Positions 46,252-55,847 of a stretch of DNA of 64,000 nt are shown in pieces. The stretch covers positions 62,001 to 126,000 of the forward strand of contig NZ_NIRS01000007.1 of NCBI RefSeq assembly GCF_002934665.1, written 5' to 3'. Source of the DNA: Pseudomonas laurylsulfatiphila (GTDB taxonomy: Bacteria; Pseudomonadota; Gammaproteobacteria; Pseudomonadales; Pseudomonadaceae). How positions within the stretch are numbered: the first letter of the stretch is position 1; each line of letters starts with the position of its first letter. Below the pieces are notes generated by a model. The model was not told the origin of the DNA. It did not search any database and was given only the letters and a program-made list of their open reading frames with translations. The position numbers were made by a program, and so were the translations under genes.

Positions 46252-47589
46252 ATGAGCAAAAAATATTTTGGTACCGATGGTATTCGTGGGCGTGTCGGTG
46301 AATACCCGATTACTCCTGATTTCATGCTCAAGCTCGGCTGGGCTGCCGGCATGGCGTTCCGCAAGATGGGCGCCTGCAAGGTATTGGTAGGCAAGGACAC
46401 CCGGATCTCCGGCTACATGTTCGAGTCTGCACTTGAGGCGGGGCTCACTTCCGCAGGTGCCGATGTAATGCTCCTGGGTCCAATGCCGACCCCGGCGATT
46501 GCCTACCTGACGCGCACCTTTCATGCCGAGGCCGGCATCGTGATCAGTGCGTCGCACAATCCCCATGATGACAATGGCATCAAGTTCTTCTCCGGCAAAG
46601 GCACCAAGCTTCCGGATGAGGTTGAGCTGATGATCGAAGAATTGCTCGATACGCCAATGACCGTGGTGGAATCGAGCAAGATCGGCAAGGTGTCGCGAAT
46701 CAATGACGCATCGGGACGCTACATCGAGTTCTGCAAGAGCAGTGTGCCCACCGGCACCAGCTTCACCGGCATGAAGATCGTGATCGACTGCGCTCACGGT
46801 GCGACTTATAAAGTGGCGCCGAGTGTCTTCCGTGAGCTGGGCGCGGAAGTCGTCGTGCTGTCGGCGCAGCCGAACGGATTGAACATCAACGACAATTGCG
46901 GTTCGACCCACATGGGTCCGCTGCAGGCTGCCGTCGTGGCTGAGCATGCCGATCTGGGTATCGCCTTCGATGGTGACGGCGATCGCGTTCAGATGGTCGA
47001 CCACACGGGGGCGGTGGTCGATGGCGACGAGTTGCTGTTCATCATTGCCCGTGACCTGCATGAGCGCAACAAGCTGCAGGGCGGCGTGGTCGGAACCTTG
47101 ATGAGTAACCTGGGGCTGGAGCTGGCCCTGGCTGATCTGGGTATTCCATTCGTGCGTGCCAATGTCGGTGACCGCTACGTCATTGCCGAGCTACTGGAGC
47201 GCAACTGGATCGTGGGTGGTGAAAATTCCGGGCACATCGTGTGCTTCAGCCACACCACTACGGGTGATGCAATTATTGCGGCGCTGCAGGTGTTGATGGC
47301 GCTGAGCAGGCGTGACGAAGGCCTGGCGCAATCCCGACAGGCGCTGCGCAAGTGCCCTCAGGTGTTGATCAATGTGCGTTTCGGCGGCGGCGCAAGCCCT
47401 CTCGATCATCCATCGGTCAAGGAAGCCAGCGAGCGTGTGACCAAGGCCATGGCAGGTCGGGGGCGTGTGCTGTTGCGCAAGTCCGGAACCGAGCCGTTGG
47501 TGCGTGTGATGGTCGAAGGCGAAGACGAAACCCTGGTTCGCGCCTATGCCGAAGAGCTGGCAAAACTGGTTACTGAAGTTTCTGCCTGA
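46252..47589 (+). CDS. glmM: Phosphoglucosamine mutase
   Basis: The 445-residue enzyme converts glucosamine-6-phosphate to glucosamine-1-phosphate for peptidoglycan and LPS. The phosphoserine loop is 'VISASHNPHDDNGIKFF', the metal site 'FDGDGDRVQMVD', the sugar loop 'GGENSGHI' and the phosphate site 'RKSGTEPLVRVMVEG'. An AGGAGCACTT-like stretch precedes the ATG. Confidence 0.98.
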   Translation: MSKKYFGTDGIRGRVGEYPITPDFMLKLGWAAGMAFRKMGACKVLVGKDTRISGYMFESALEAGLTSAGADVMLLGPMPTPAIAYLTRTFHAEAGIVISASHNPHDDNGIKFFSGKGTKLPDEVELMIEELLDTPMTVVESSKIGKVSRINDASGRYIEFCKSSVPTGTSFTGMKIVIDCAHGATYKVAPSVFRELGAEVVVLSAQPNGLNINDNCGSTHMGPLQAAVVAEHADLGIAFDGDGDRVQMVDHTGAVVDGDELLFIIARDLHERNKLQGGVVGTLMSNLGLELALADLGIPFVRANVGDRYVIAELLERNWIVGGENSGHIVCFSHTTTGDAIIAALQVLMALSRRDEGLAQSRQALRKCPQVLINVRFGGGASPLDHPSVKEASERVTKAMAGRGRVLLRKSGTEPLVRVMVEGEDETLVRAYAEELAKLVTEVSA

Positions 47590-47655
47590 ATTCGGCTTGC
47601 CAGCCTTGATTGTGTTGGGTAACATCTGCGCCCACTTTGACCGACGAGGTACAGC

Positions 47656-48411
47656 ATGCGTCGCCCTATGGTAGCTGGTAACTGGAAGATGCACGGTACC
47701 CGCGCCAGCGTCGCTGAGCTGATCAACGGCCTTCGTGACTTGGCCTTGCCGAGCGGTGTTGATGTCGCGGTATTCCCGCCTTTCCTGCATATCAATCAAG
47801 TGATTGATGGCTTGAAAGGAAAGTCGATTTCGGTCGGCGCGCAGAATTCTGCAGTGGAGTCCGGGCAAGGTGCGTTGACCGGTGAAGTTGCACCGAGTCA
47901 GTTGGTGGATGCAGGTTGTTCCCTGGTGCTTGTCGGGCACTCCGAACGCCGCCAGATCATGGGCGAGCAGGACGGAATGCTGATCCGCAAGTTCGCAGCG
48001 GCACAGGCATGTGGCTTGATTCCGGTGTTGTGCATAGGGGAAACCCTTGAGCAGCGTGAAGCCGGAAAGACTCTTGAGGTTGTCTCGCGTCAGCTGGGCA
48101 GTATCATTGAGGAGCTGGGTGTCGGTGCCTTTGCCAAGGCAGTGATCGCTTACGAGCCGGTCTGGGCCATTGGCACCGGGCTGACTGCAACGCCACAACA
48201 GGCGCAGGATGTGCATGCAGCCATTCGCGCCCAGTTGGCGGCAGAGAATTCTGAAGTCGCACAAGGTGTGCGGCTTCTATACGGCGGCAGCGTGAAGGCG
48301 GCCAATGCGGTCGAACTGTTCGGCATGCCGGATATCGATGGGGGCCTCATTGGTGGGGCTTCCCTGAATGCAGATGAGTTCGGTGCGATTTGTCGCGCCG
48401 CGGGAAACTGA
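47656..48411 (+). CDS. tpiA: Triosephosphate isomerase
   Basis: The 251-residue glycolytic enzyme interconverts glyceraldehyde-3-phosphate and dihydroxyacetone phosphate. Catalytic residues are Lys in 'VAGNWKMHG', His in 'LVGHSERRQ' and Glu in 'IAYEPVWAIGTG'; the phosphate loop 'LYGGSVKAAN' is intact. secG starts 5 bp after the stop. Confidence 0.98.
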   Translation: MRRPMVAGNWKMHGTRASVAELINGLRDLALPSGVDVAVFPPFLHINQVIDGLKGKSISVGAQNSAVESGQGALTGEVAPSQLVDAGCSLVLVGHSERRQIMGEQDGMLIRKFAAAQACGLIPVLCIGETLEQREAGKTLEVVSRQLGSIIEELGVGAFAKAVIAYEPVWAIGTGLTATPQQAQDVHAAIRAQLAAENSEVAQGVRLLYGGSVKAANAVELFGMPDIDGGLIGGASLNADEFGAICRAAGN

Positions 48412-48415
48412 AAAA

Positions 48416-48799
48416 ATGCTGGAAACAGTCGTAGTCGTTTTTCATCTGCTGGGTGCATTGGGCGTAGTAGCTCTGGTTTTGCTGCAGCAGGGTAAAGGTG
48501 CGGACGCTGGCGCGTCTTTCGGAGCAGGTGCTTCAAATACTGTGTTCGGAAGCCAAGGTTCCTCTACCTTTCTTAGTAAGTTTACTGCTATACTTGCCGC
48601 AGGTTTCTTCATAACCAGCTTGGGGTTAGGTTACTTTGCTAAAGAGAAGGCTCACCAGCTGACTCAAGTAGGTCTCCCAAATCCAGCGGTACTGGAAGTT
48701 CCAAAGCAACAACCGGCTTCTGATGATGTCCCGGTGCTTCAAGAGCAAAAGTCGGCTACTCCAGCGACTGACGTACCTCCAGCTCAAAAGCAGAAGTAA
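48416..48799 (+). CDS. secG: Preprotein translocase subunit SecG
   Basis: The 127-residue SecYEG subunit has two membrane helices ('VVVFHLLGALGVVALVLLQQ' and 'FTAILAAGFFITSLGLGYF') around the conserved 'GKGADAGASFGAGASNTVFG'. The polar tail is proline- and glutamine-rich. ATG 48416 matches the family start 'MLETVV'; the longer frame overlaps tpiA and is rejected. A tRNA gene follows 22 bp later. Confidence 0.96.
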   Translation: MLETVVVVFHLLGALGVVALVLLQQGKGADAGASFGAGASNTVFGSQGSSTFLSKFTAILAAGFFITSLGLGYFAKEKAHQLTQVGLPNPAVLEVPKQQPASDDVPVLQEQKSATPATDVPPAQKQK

Positions 48800-48821
48800 G
48801 AAGGGTTTCAAACGTAGTATT

Positions 48822-48907
48822 GCCGAGGTGGTGGAATTGGTAGACACGCAACCTTGAGGTGGTTGTGCCCATAGGGTGTAGGGGTTCGAGTCCCCTTCTC
48901 GGTACCA
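48822..48907 (+). tRNA. tRNA-Leu(GAG)
   Basis: This 86-nt class II tRNA has a long variable arm, an encoded CCA, GGTTCGAGTCC T-arm and the anticodon GAG in loop CTTGAGG. It follows secG directly, a conserved placement. An AGCCCGC/GCGGGCT terminator follows at 48920-48937. Confidence 0.97.
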
Positions 48908-48916
48908 ATTAGTCAG

Positions 48917-48942
48917 GAGAGCCCGCTGTTGCGGGCTTTCTT
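48917..48942 (+). terminator. Terminator after tRNA-Leu
   Basis: AGCCCGC-TGTT-GCGGGCT followed by TTCTT. Confidence 0.8.
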
Positions 48943-48959
48943 GCAGGTGGAAGGTTACA

Positions 48960-48988
48960 TTGACCCTGTAGGGGATCGGTCGTATACT
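48960..48988 (+). promoter_or_regulatory. Sigma-70 promoter for tRNA-fMet
   Basis: TTGACC (48960-48965), exact 17-bp spacer, TATACT (48983-48988), 17 bp before the tRNA. It is strong and well placed. Confidence 0.85.
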
Positions 48989-49004
48989 TCCGCCCCAGCT
49001 TTGT

Positions 49005-49081
<77 letters not shown>

Positions 49082-49086
49082 GTTTA

Positions 49087-49112
49087 AGGAGCCCCTTTTA
49101 AGGGGCTTTTTG
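49087..49112 (+). terminator. Terminator after tRNA-fMet
   Basis: AGCCCC-TTTTAA-GGGGCT followed by TTTT. Confidence 0.88.
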
Positions 49113-49219
49113 TTAGCTGGACACTTTCTACGCCGCTGTTCGACGGCGTTTCAAGGATGGGCGTTTCGCCCATTTTTTTATTTTGCATAGCATGCACATA
49201 CATGCACTAGGGGGTTCAG

Positions 49220-49678
49220 GTGTCGAGCAAGCTAGAAGAGTTGCAGGCCTTGCTGGCCCCGGTGGTCGTGGCCCTAGGCTATGAATGCTGGGGTATCGAG
49301 TTTTCGGCTCAGGGTCGTCACTCGATGTTGCGCGTTTATATCGATAAAGAAGGCGGCGTGCTGGTGGACGATTGTGCCATCGTCAGCCGTCAGATCAGCG
49401 GTGTGTTGGACGTTGAAGATCCAATTTCCGTTGAATACACCCTTGAAGTTTCCTCGCCTGGCATGGAACGCCCTCTGTTCACTCTTGAGCAGTTTGCAAA
49501 ATTTGCCGGTGAACAAGTGAAGATCAAGCTGCGCTCGCCTTTTGAAGGACGACGCAACTTTCAGGGCCTTCTGCGCGGCGTAGAAGAACAGGATGTCGTG
49601 GTGCAGGTAGAAGACCATGAGTTCCTGTTGCCGATCGATATGATCGACAAGGCCAACATTATTCCCAGTTTTGACTGA
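49220..49678 (+). CDS. rimP: Ribosome maturation factor RimP
   Basis: The 152-residue factor assists 30S subunit assembly. Family signatures are 'YECWGIEFSAQGRHSMLRVY', 'DDCAIVSRQISGVLDVEDP' and 'YTLEVSSPGMERPLFTLEQF'. The start is GTG 49220 after AGGGGG. It leads the conserved cluster rimP-nusA-infB-rbfA-truB-rpsO-pnp. Confidence 0.97.
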   Translation: MSSKLEELQALLAPVVVALGYECWGIEFSAQGRHSMLRVYIDKEGGVLVDDCAIVSRQISGVLDVEDPISVEYTLEVSSPGMERPLFTLEQFAKFAGEQVKIKLRSPFEGRRNFQGLLRGVEEQDVVVQVEDHEFLLPIDMIDKANIIPSFD

Positions 49679-49737
49679 GGCGTGCCAGATACTGCGGATC
49701 CCGCGGATCCAATGGCTTGCGAAAGGCGAGGCGTACG

Positions 49738-51219
49738 ATGAGCAAAGAAGTACTGCTGGTTGTTGAGTCGGTATCCAACGAAAAGGGTGTACCGGCAAAC
49801 GTGATTTTTGAAGCGCTGGAGCTGGCCCTGGCCACTGCGACCAAAAAGCGTTTCGAAGACGAAGTTGATCTGCGTGTGGAAATCAACCGCCACACGGGTG
49901 CCTACGAGACTTTCCGTCGCTGGACGGTCGTCGAAGAGGCAGACCTGGACGATCCGGCCATCGAAACCTGGCCGAGCAAGGTTGCTGAAACGCATCCTGG
50001 CGCCAAGGTCGGTGACGTTGTCGAAGAGAAAATCGAGTCCATCGAATTCGGCCGCATTGCTGCACAGACTGCCAAGCAAGTCATCGTGCAGAAAGTTCGC
50101 GAAGCCGAGCGCGCTCAGGTTGTTGACGCTTATCGCGAGCGCCTGGGTGAAATCATCTCCGGCACCGTGAAAAAAGTCACCCGCGACAACGTGATCGTTG
50201 ATCTGGGCAACAACGCTGAAGCGTTGCTGGCCCGTGAAGACATCATTTCTCGCGAAACTTTCCGGGTTGGCGTGCGTCTGCGTGCGCTGCTCAAGGAAAT
50301 CCGCACCGAGAACCGCGGCCCGCAGCTGATCCTGTCGCGTACCGCGCCGGAAATGCTGATCGAGTTGTTCCGCATCGAAGTGCCGGAAATTGCCGAAGGC
50401 CTGATCGAAGTGATGGCTGCGTCCCGTGATCCGGGATCCCGCGCCAAGATCGCCGTCCGCTCCAAGGACAAACGCATCGACCCGCAAGGCGCTTGCATCG
50501 GTATGCGCGGTTCGCGCGTCCAGGCAGTGTCGGGTGAGTTGGGTGGTGAGCGTGTTGACATCGTTCTGTGGGACGACAACCCGGCTCAGTTCGTGATCAA
50601 CGCCATGTCCCCGGCCGAGGTTGCGGCAATTATCGTTGACGAAGATGCCCACGCAATGGACATCGCCGTTGGCGCAGACAATCTGGCTCAGGCCATTGGT
50701 CGCGGTGGTCAGAACGTGCGTCTGGCCAGCCAGTTGACTGGCTGGACCCTGAACGTGATGACCGAATCGGACATCCAGGCTAAGCAGCAAGCAGAAACCG
50801 GCGACATCCTGCGCAACTTCATCGACGAGCTGGAAGTCGACGAAGAACTGGCTCAGGTGCTGGTAGATGAAGGCTTCACCAGCCTGGAAGAGATTGCCTA
50901 CGTACCGCTGGAAGAAATGCTCAACATCGACGGCTTTGACGAGGAAATCGTCAACGAGCTTCGCGCTCGTGCCAAGGATCGCTTGTTGACCAAAGCCATC
51001 GCTACTGAGGAAAAGCTGGCAGACGCCCATCCGGCCGAAGACCTGCTCTCGCTTGAGGGTATGGACAAGGATTTGGCGATGGAACTGGCGGTGCGCGGCG
51101 TAGTTACCCGCGAAGACCTGGCCGAGCAGTCTATTGACGACCTGCTCGACATCGACGGCATTGACGATGATCGTGCCGGCAAGTTGATCATGGCCGCCCG
51201 AGCCCACTGGTTCGAGTAA
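49738..51219 (+). CDS. nusA: Transcription termination/antitermination factor NusA
   Basis: The 493-residue RNA polymerase-binding factor acts in pausing, termination and antitermination. In order: N-terminal polymerase-binding domain, S1 domain, two KH domains ('GACIGMRGSRVQAVSGELGG' and 'LAQAIGRGGQNVRLASQLTG') and two C-terminal acidic repeats ('LVDEGFTSLEEIAYVPLEE', 'GVVTREDLAEQSIDDLLDID'). ATG 49738 fits 'MSKEVLLVVESV'. Confidence 0.98.
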   Translation: MSKEVLLVVESVSNEKGVPANVIFEALELALATATKKRFEDEVDLRVEINRHTGAYETFRRWTVVEEADLDDPAIETWPSKVAETHPGAKVGDVVEEKIESIEFGRIAAQTAKQVIVQKVREAERAQVVDAYRERLGEIISGTVKKVTRDNVIVDLGNNAEALLAREDIISRETFRVGVRLRALLKEIRTENRGPQLILSRTAPEMLIELFRIEVPEIAEGLIEVMAASRDPGSRAKIAVRSKDKRIDPQGACIGMRGSRVQAVSGELGGERVDIVLWDDNPAQFVINAMSPAEVAAIIVDEDAHAMDIAVGADNLAQAIGRGGQNVRLASQLTGWTLNVMTESDIQAKQQAETGDILRNFIDELEVDEELAQVLVDEGFTSLEEIAYVPLEEMLNIDGFDEEIVNELRARAKDRLLTKAIATEEKLADAHPAEDLLSLEGMDKDLAMELAVRGVVTREDLAEQSIDDLLDIDGIDDDRAGKLIMAARAHWFE

Positions 51220-51246
51220 TTAGGCGCGGCCTGAGGAGAGAAGTGC

Positions 51247-53772
51247 ATGACGCAAGTCACGGTGAAACAACTGGCCGATGAGGTCAAAACACCGGTAGAG
51301 CGCCTGTTGCAGCAGATGCGTGAGGCAGGTCTGCCGCACACCGCCGCCGAAGAAAGTGTGACTGACAGTGAGAAGCAATCGTTGCTGACTCACTTGAAAA
51401 GCAGCCACAAGGCGAAAGTGGAAGAACCACGCAAGATTACGCTGCAGCGTAAAACCACCAGCACCCTGCGGGTTGCTGGCAGCAAAAGCATCAGCGTTGA
51501 AGTACGCAAGAAGAAAGTCTTCGTACAGCGCAGCCCGGAAGAAATCGAAGCCGAGCGCAAGCGTGAACTGGATGAACGTCGCGCAGTAGAAAATGCTGCA
51601 CGTCAGAAGGCTGAAGAAGAAGCCAAGCGTCGCGCCGAAGAAGAAGCGCGTCGCCAGCCTGCTGCTGCGCCGACCGCTCCAGCCGAACCTGTTGCAGCGC
51701 CTGCTGTGGTAGCCGAGCCAGTGCGTGAAAGCGCACCGGTAGTGGCAGCCGCTCCGGCACCTGCGGCAGACACTCGCAAGCGTGACGAGCAACGCCGTCC
51801 GGACAAGCCACGTGCCGACGACAACAATCGTCGCGGTGGCGGCGATGGCGAGCGCAAAAACGCTCCGCATCGTGCTTCGGTCAAGGAAAAGGCGCCAGCG
51901 CCACGCGTTGCCCCACGTACCACCGACGAAGAAAGCGATGGCTTCCGTCGTGGTGGTCGCGGCAAGGCCAAGCTGAAGAAGCGCAACGCCCACGGTTTCC
52001 AGAGCCCAACCGGCCCTGTCGTGCGCGAAGTGAAGATCGGCGAGACCATCACTGTGGGCGATCTGGCCCAGCAGATGTCGGTCAAGGCTGCTGAAATCAT
52101 CAAGTTCATGTTCAAACTGGGTACTCCAGCGACCATCAACCAGGTACTGGATCAGGAAACTGCCCAGCTGGTTGCCGAAGAGCTGGGCCACAAAGTGACC
52201 CTGGTCAGCGACACCGCCCTGGAAGATTCCCTGGCCGAGTCCCTGAAGTTTGAAGGCGAAGCAGTTTCCCGTGCCCCCGTCGTGACCGTAATGGGCCACG
52301 TTGACCACGGTAAGACTTCCCTGCTCGACTACATCCGTCGTGCCAAGGTTGCTGCTGGCGAAGCCGGTGGTATCACCCAGCACATCGGTGCGTACCACGT
52401 TGAGACCGACCGTGGCATGGTGACGTTCCTCGACACCCCTGGTCACGCCGCGTTTACCGCGATGCGTGCCCGTGGTGCCAAGGCGACCGACATCGTGATC
52501 CTGGTGGTTGCAGCGGACGACGGCGTAATGCCGCAAACCATCGAAGCTGTTCAGCACGCCCAGGCTGCTGGCGTTCCGCTGGTTGTCGCGGTGAACAAGA
52601 TCGACAAGCCAGGTGCTGACCTCGATCGCATCCGTAGCGAACTGTCGGTACACGGCGTGACCTCGGAAGAGTGGGGTGGCGACACTCCATTCGTACCGGT
52701 TTCGGCGAAGATGGGTACCGGTGTAGACGAACTGCTCGAAGCCGTTCTGCTGCAAGCCGAAGTCCTGGAACTGACTGCAACCCCATCGGCTCCTGGCCGT
52801 GGTGTCGTGGTTGAATCCCGCCTGGACAAGGGCCGTGGCCCGGTGGCTACCGTGCTGGTTCAAGACGGTACCCTGCGTCAGGGCGACATGGTCCTGGTCG
52901 GTTCGAACTATGGCCGCGTGCGTGCCATGCTCGACGAGAACGGTAAGCCAATCAAGGAAGCCGGTCCGGCCATCCCTGTCGAGATCCTCGGCCTGGACGG
53001 TACCCCGGACGCTGGCGACGAGATGAGCGTGGTTGCCGACGAGAAGAAAGCCCGTGAAGTGGCTCTGTTCCGTCAAGGCAAGTTCCGCGAAGTCAAACTG
53101 GCTCGCGCTCACGCCGGCAAGCTGGAAAACATCTTCGAAAGCATGGGTCAGGAAGAGAAGAAGACGCTCAACATCGTCCTCAAATCCGACGTCCGTGGTT
53201 CGCTGGAAGCGTTGAACGGCGCCTTGAACGGCCTGGGTAACGACGAAGTGCAAGTGCGTGTGGTCGGTGGCGGCGTCGGTGGTATCACCGAATCCGATGC
53301 CAACCTGGCACTGGCCTCCAACGCTGTACTGTTCGGCTTCAACGTGCGTGCCGATGCCGGCGCGCGCAAGATCGTCGAGCAGGAAGGTCTGGATATGCGT
53401 TACTACAACGTGATCTACGACATCATCGAAGACGTCAAGAAAGCCCTGACCGGTATGCTCGGCAGCGATGTTCGCGAGAACATCCTGGGCATCGCCGAAG
53501 TGCGTGACGTGTTCCGTTCGCCGAAGTTTGGCGCGATCGCCGGTTGCATGGTTATCGAAGGTGTTGTGCACCGTAACCGTCCAATCCGTGTACTGCGTGA
53601 AGACATCGTTATCTTCGAAGGCGAGCTGGAATCCCTGCGCCGCTTCAAGGATGACGCTTCCGAAGTACGTGCCGGCATGGAGTGCGGTATCGGCGTGAAG
53701 AGCTACAACGACGTCAAGGTCGGTGACAAGATCGAAGTCTTCGAGAAGGTGCAGGTTGCTCGCAGCCTCTAA
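51247..53772 (+). CDS. infB: Translation initiation factor IF-2
   Basis: The 841-residue GTPase places initiator tRNA on the ribosome. After an IF2N helix domain and a long Ala/Glu/Arg-rich linker (about 90-260), the G domain has 'VMGHVDHGKTSLLDYI', 'FLDTPGHAAF' and 'VAVNKIDKPGAD'; then domains II, III and the C-terminal tRNA-binding domain. GAGGAGAGAAGTGC precedes the start. A hairpin terminator follows. Confidence 0.98.
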   Translation: MTQVTVKQLADEVKTPVERLLQQMREAGLPHTAAEESVTDSEKQSLLTHLKSSHKAKVEEPRKITLQRKTTSTLRVAGSKSISVEVRKKKVFVQRSPEEIEAERKRELDERRAVENAARQKAEEEAKRRAEEEARRQPAAAPTAPAEPVAAPAVVAEPVRESAPVVAAAPAPAADTRKRDEQRRPDKPRADDNNRRGGGDGERKNAPHRASVKEKAPAPRVAPRTTDEESDGFRRGGRGKAKLKKRNAHGFQSPTGPVVREVKIGETITVGDLAQQMSVKAAEIIKFMFKLGTPATINQVLDQETAQLVAEELGHKVTLVSDTALEDSLAESLKFEGEAVSRAPVVTVMGHVDHGKTSLLDYIRRAKVAAGEAGGITQHIGAYHVETDRGMVTFLDTPGHAAFTAMRARGAKATDIVILVVAADDGVMPQTIEAVQHAQAAGVPLVVAVNKIDKPGADLDRIRSELSVHGVTSEEWGGDTPFVPVSAKMGTGVDELLEAVLLQAEVLELTATPSAPGRGVVVESRLDKGRGPVATVLVQDGTLRQGDMVLVGSNYGRVRAMLDENGKPIKEAGPAIPVEILGLDGTPDAGDEMSVVADEKKAREVALFRQGKFREVKLARAHAGKLENIFESMGQEEKKTLNIVLKSDVRGSLEALNGALNGLGNDEVQVRVVGGGVGGITESDANLALASNAVLFGFNVRADAGARKIVEQEGLDMRYYNVIYDIIEDVKKALTGMLGSDVRENILGIAEVRDVFRSPKFGAIAGCMVIEGVVHRNRPIRVLREDIVIFEGELESLRRFKDDASEVRAGMECGIGVKSYNDVKVGDKIEVFEKVQVARSL

Positions 53773-53843
53773 TTCGCGCACTTCAGGAGCCGTGACGGGT
53801 AGCCGCATGCAAATGCGCAATTCGTCACCAGGACTCTAAACGC

Positions 53844-53877
53844 AACGCCCGGTCTGGCTTTTGTCAGGCCGGGCGTT
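53844..53877 (+). terminator. Hairpin terminator between infB and rbfA
   Basis: AACGCCCGG and CCGGGCGTT pair around a T-rich loop, followed by T and GCC. It probably reduces read-through, so the rbfA part may have its own promoter. Confidence 0.7.
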
Positions 53878-53931
53878 TGCCGCTTTCAGACCTTGCGGGT
53901 TTCACCGTGGGGCAGTTACAGGTAACAAGAC

Positions 53932-54333
53932 ATGGCAAAAGAATACAGCCGTACCCAACGTATCGGCGATCAGATGCAGCGTGAGCTGGCACAACTGATC
54001 CGTCGTGAAGTCAAAGACCCGCGCGTCGGCCTGGTCACCATCACCGCAGTGGAAGTCAGCCGTGACGTCGGTCACGCCAAGATCTTCATCACCGTGATGG
54101 GGCAGGACAGCGCCGAAGAAATCGCACAAAGCATCAAGGTGCTGAACTCCGCCGCCGGTTTCCTGCGCATGCAGCTGGCGCGCGAGATGAAGCTGCGCAG
54201 CGTTCCACAGCTGCACTTCCACTACGACGAAAGCGTCGTGCGTGGTGCGCATCTGTCGGCATTGATCGAGCGCGCAGTGGCTGAAGACAATCAGCATCCG
54301 GTTGCGGCAGAAGCCGAAGACACCAAGGAGTAA
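53932..54333 (+). CDS. rbfA: 30S ribosome-binding factor RbfA
   Basis: The 133-residue cold-adaptation factor for 16S rRNA maturation has a KH-type fold with 'RTQRIGDQMQRELAQLIRRE' and 'VKDPRVGLVTITAVEVSRDV', then 'LHFHYDESVVRGAHLSALIE'. The stop lies 3 bp before truB. Confidence 0.97.
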   Translation: MAKEYSRTQRIGDQMQRELAQLIRREVKDPRVGLVTITAVEVSRDVGHAKIFITVMGQDSAEEIAQSIKVLNSAAGFLRMQLAREMKLRSVPQLHFHYDESVVRGAHLSALIERAVAEDNQHPVAAEAEDTKE

Positions 54334-54336
54334 TCG

Positions 54337-55254
54337 GTGGCTCAGGTCAAACGTATCCGTCGCAACGTCAGCGGCATTATCCTTCTCGACAAGCCGCTGG
54401 GGTTCACCTCCAACGCGGCCTTGCAGAAGGTTCGCTGGTTGCTGAACGCCGAAAAGGCAGGTCATACCGGCAGTCTCGATCCCTTGGCCTCCGGCGTGTT
54501 GCCGCTGTGCTTCGGCGAGGCCACCAAGTTCTCGCAATACCTGCTCGATTCCGACAAGGGTTACGAAACCCTGGCGCAACTGGGCAAGACCACCACCACG
54601 GCGGATGCCGAAGGTGAAGTTTTGCAGGAACGCCCGGTGACCGTTGGTCGCACCGATATCGAGGCTGTACTGCCGAAATTTCGTGGGCAAATCAGTCAGA
54701 TACCGCCGATGTACTCGGCGCTCAAGCGTGATGGCCAGCCGCTGTACAAGCTGGCTCGTGCAGGCGAAGTAGTGGAGCGCGAACCGCGTTCTGTTACTAT
54801 TACGCGCTTGGAATTGCTGGCCTTCGAAGGTGATACTGCGCGGCTGGCGGTGGATTGCAGCAAAGGCACCTATATCCGTACCCTGGTGGAGGATATCGGT
54901 GAGCAACTCGGTTGTGGCGCTTACGTTGCAGAACTGCGACGTACCCAGGCCGGGCCATTCACCCTGGCGCAGACTGTTACTCTCGAAGAGCTGGAAGCGG
55001 TACATGCCGAAGGCGGCAACGAAGCGGTCGATCGCTTCCTGATGCCATCGGACAGCGGCCTGCTGGATTGGCCACTGTTGCAGTTCTCCGAAGCAAGCGC
55101 GTTCTACTGGCTCAACGGCCAGCCGGTACGTGCCCCGGATGCTCCGAAGTTCGGCATGGTGCGGGTACAGGATCACAATGGTCGCTTCATCGGTATCGGT
55201 GAAGTGAGCGAAGACGGGCGCATCGCGCCACGTCGACTGATTCGGTCAGAATGA
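54337..55254 (+). CDS. truB: tRNA pseudouridine(55) synthase
   Basis: The 305-residue enzyme makes pseudouridine 55 in the T-loop of tRNAs. The catalytic Asp is in 'GHTGSLDPLASGVLPLCFGE'; further motifs are 'PPMYSALKRDGQPLYKLAR' and 'CSKGTYIRTLVEDIG'; the PUA-like end is present. The start is GTG 54337, with the AAGGAG site overlapping the rbfA stop. Confidence 0.97.
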   Translation: MAQVKRIRRNVSGIILLDKPLGFTSNAALQKVRWLLNAEKAGHTGSLDPLASGVLPLCFGEATKFSQYLLDSDKGYETLAQLGKTTTTADAEGEVLQERPVTVGRTDIEAVLPKFRGQISQIPPMYSALKRDGQPLYKLARAGEVVEREPRSVTITRLELLAFEGDTARLAVDCSKGTYIRTLVEDIGEQLGCGAYVAELRRTQAGPFTLAQTVTLEELEAVHAEGGNEAVDRFLMPSDSGLLDWPLLQFSEASAFYWLNGQPVRAPDAPKFGMVRVQDHNGRFIGIGEVSEDGRIAPRRLIRSE

Positions 55255-55304
55255 CCGAACGAGGGTGGCTGTTAACAGGCACGGTCACTACTCATTTTTA
55301 GATA

Positions 55305-55352
55305 CAGGGATTTGTCCCTGGCCTGTTGAAACTGTTTTTCTGAAACAGTTTC
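55305..55352 (+). promoter_or_regulatory. Structured leader of rpsO
   Basis: Two perfect stem-loops lie before rpsO: CAGGGA/TCCCTG (55305-55320) and GAAACTGTTT/AAACAGTTTC (55328-55352). The second ends 19 bp before the start codon. In E. coli S15 represses its own mRNA through leader structure; the same here is inference. Confidence 0.6.
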
Positions 55353-55371
55353 CTGATAAAAGGATTGCCTC

Positions 55372-55641
55372 ATGGCTCTCGACGTTCAAGAAAAAGCTCA
55401 AATCGTTGCTGACTACCAGCAAGCTGTTGGTGACACTGGTTCGCCAGAAGTGCAAGTTGCACTGCTGACCGCCAACATCAACAAGCTGCAAGGTCACTTC
55501 AAGGCCAACGGTAAAGACCACCACTCCCGTCGTGGTCTGATCCGCATGGTTAACCAGCGTCGTAAGCTGCTGGACTACCTGAAAGGCAAGGATCTGGGTC
55601 GCTATCAGACTCTGATCGGTCGCCTGGGTCTGCGTCGCTAA
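55372..55641 (+). CDS. rpsO: 30S ribosomal protein S15
   Basis: The 89-residue primary 16S rRNA-binding protein shows the family core 'TGSPEVQVALLTANINKLQG' and 'HHSRRGLIRMVNQRRKLLDYL', ending in 'LIGRLGLRR'. AAAGGATTGCC precedes the start. pnp follows after a 206-bp gap that contains no clear T-run terminator. Confidence 0.98.
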   Translation: MALDVQEKAQIVADYQQAVGDTGSPEVQVALLTANINKLQGHFKANGKDHHSRRGLIRMVNQRRKLLDYLKGKDLGRYQTLIGRLGLRR

Positions 55642-55847
55642 TAAGCGATTGCGCTAGAGGTTGGTTGTCTGTCGTGCACCAGCGGGTTTCCCGCCGGCGC
55701 ATGGCAGGCTCCCAGCCTCAAGTTTTATCTGGATACCTGCTTTGCCTGAGTAACACCTGGACAAACCGGTCGGGCCGATTCCCGACATTGCCCAAGAATT
55801 TCGCAAGAAACCAGTTCCCCCAAGAGCCACAAAGAAGGTAGGACACC

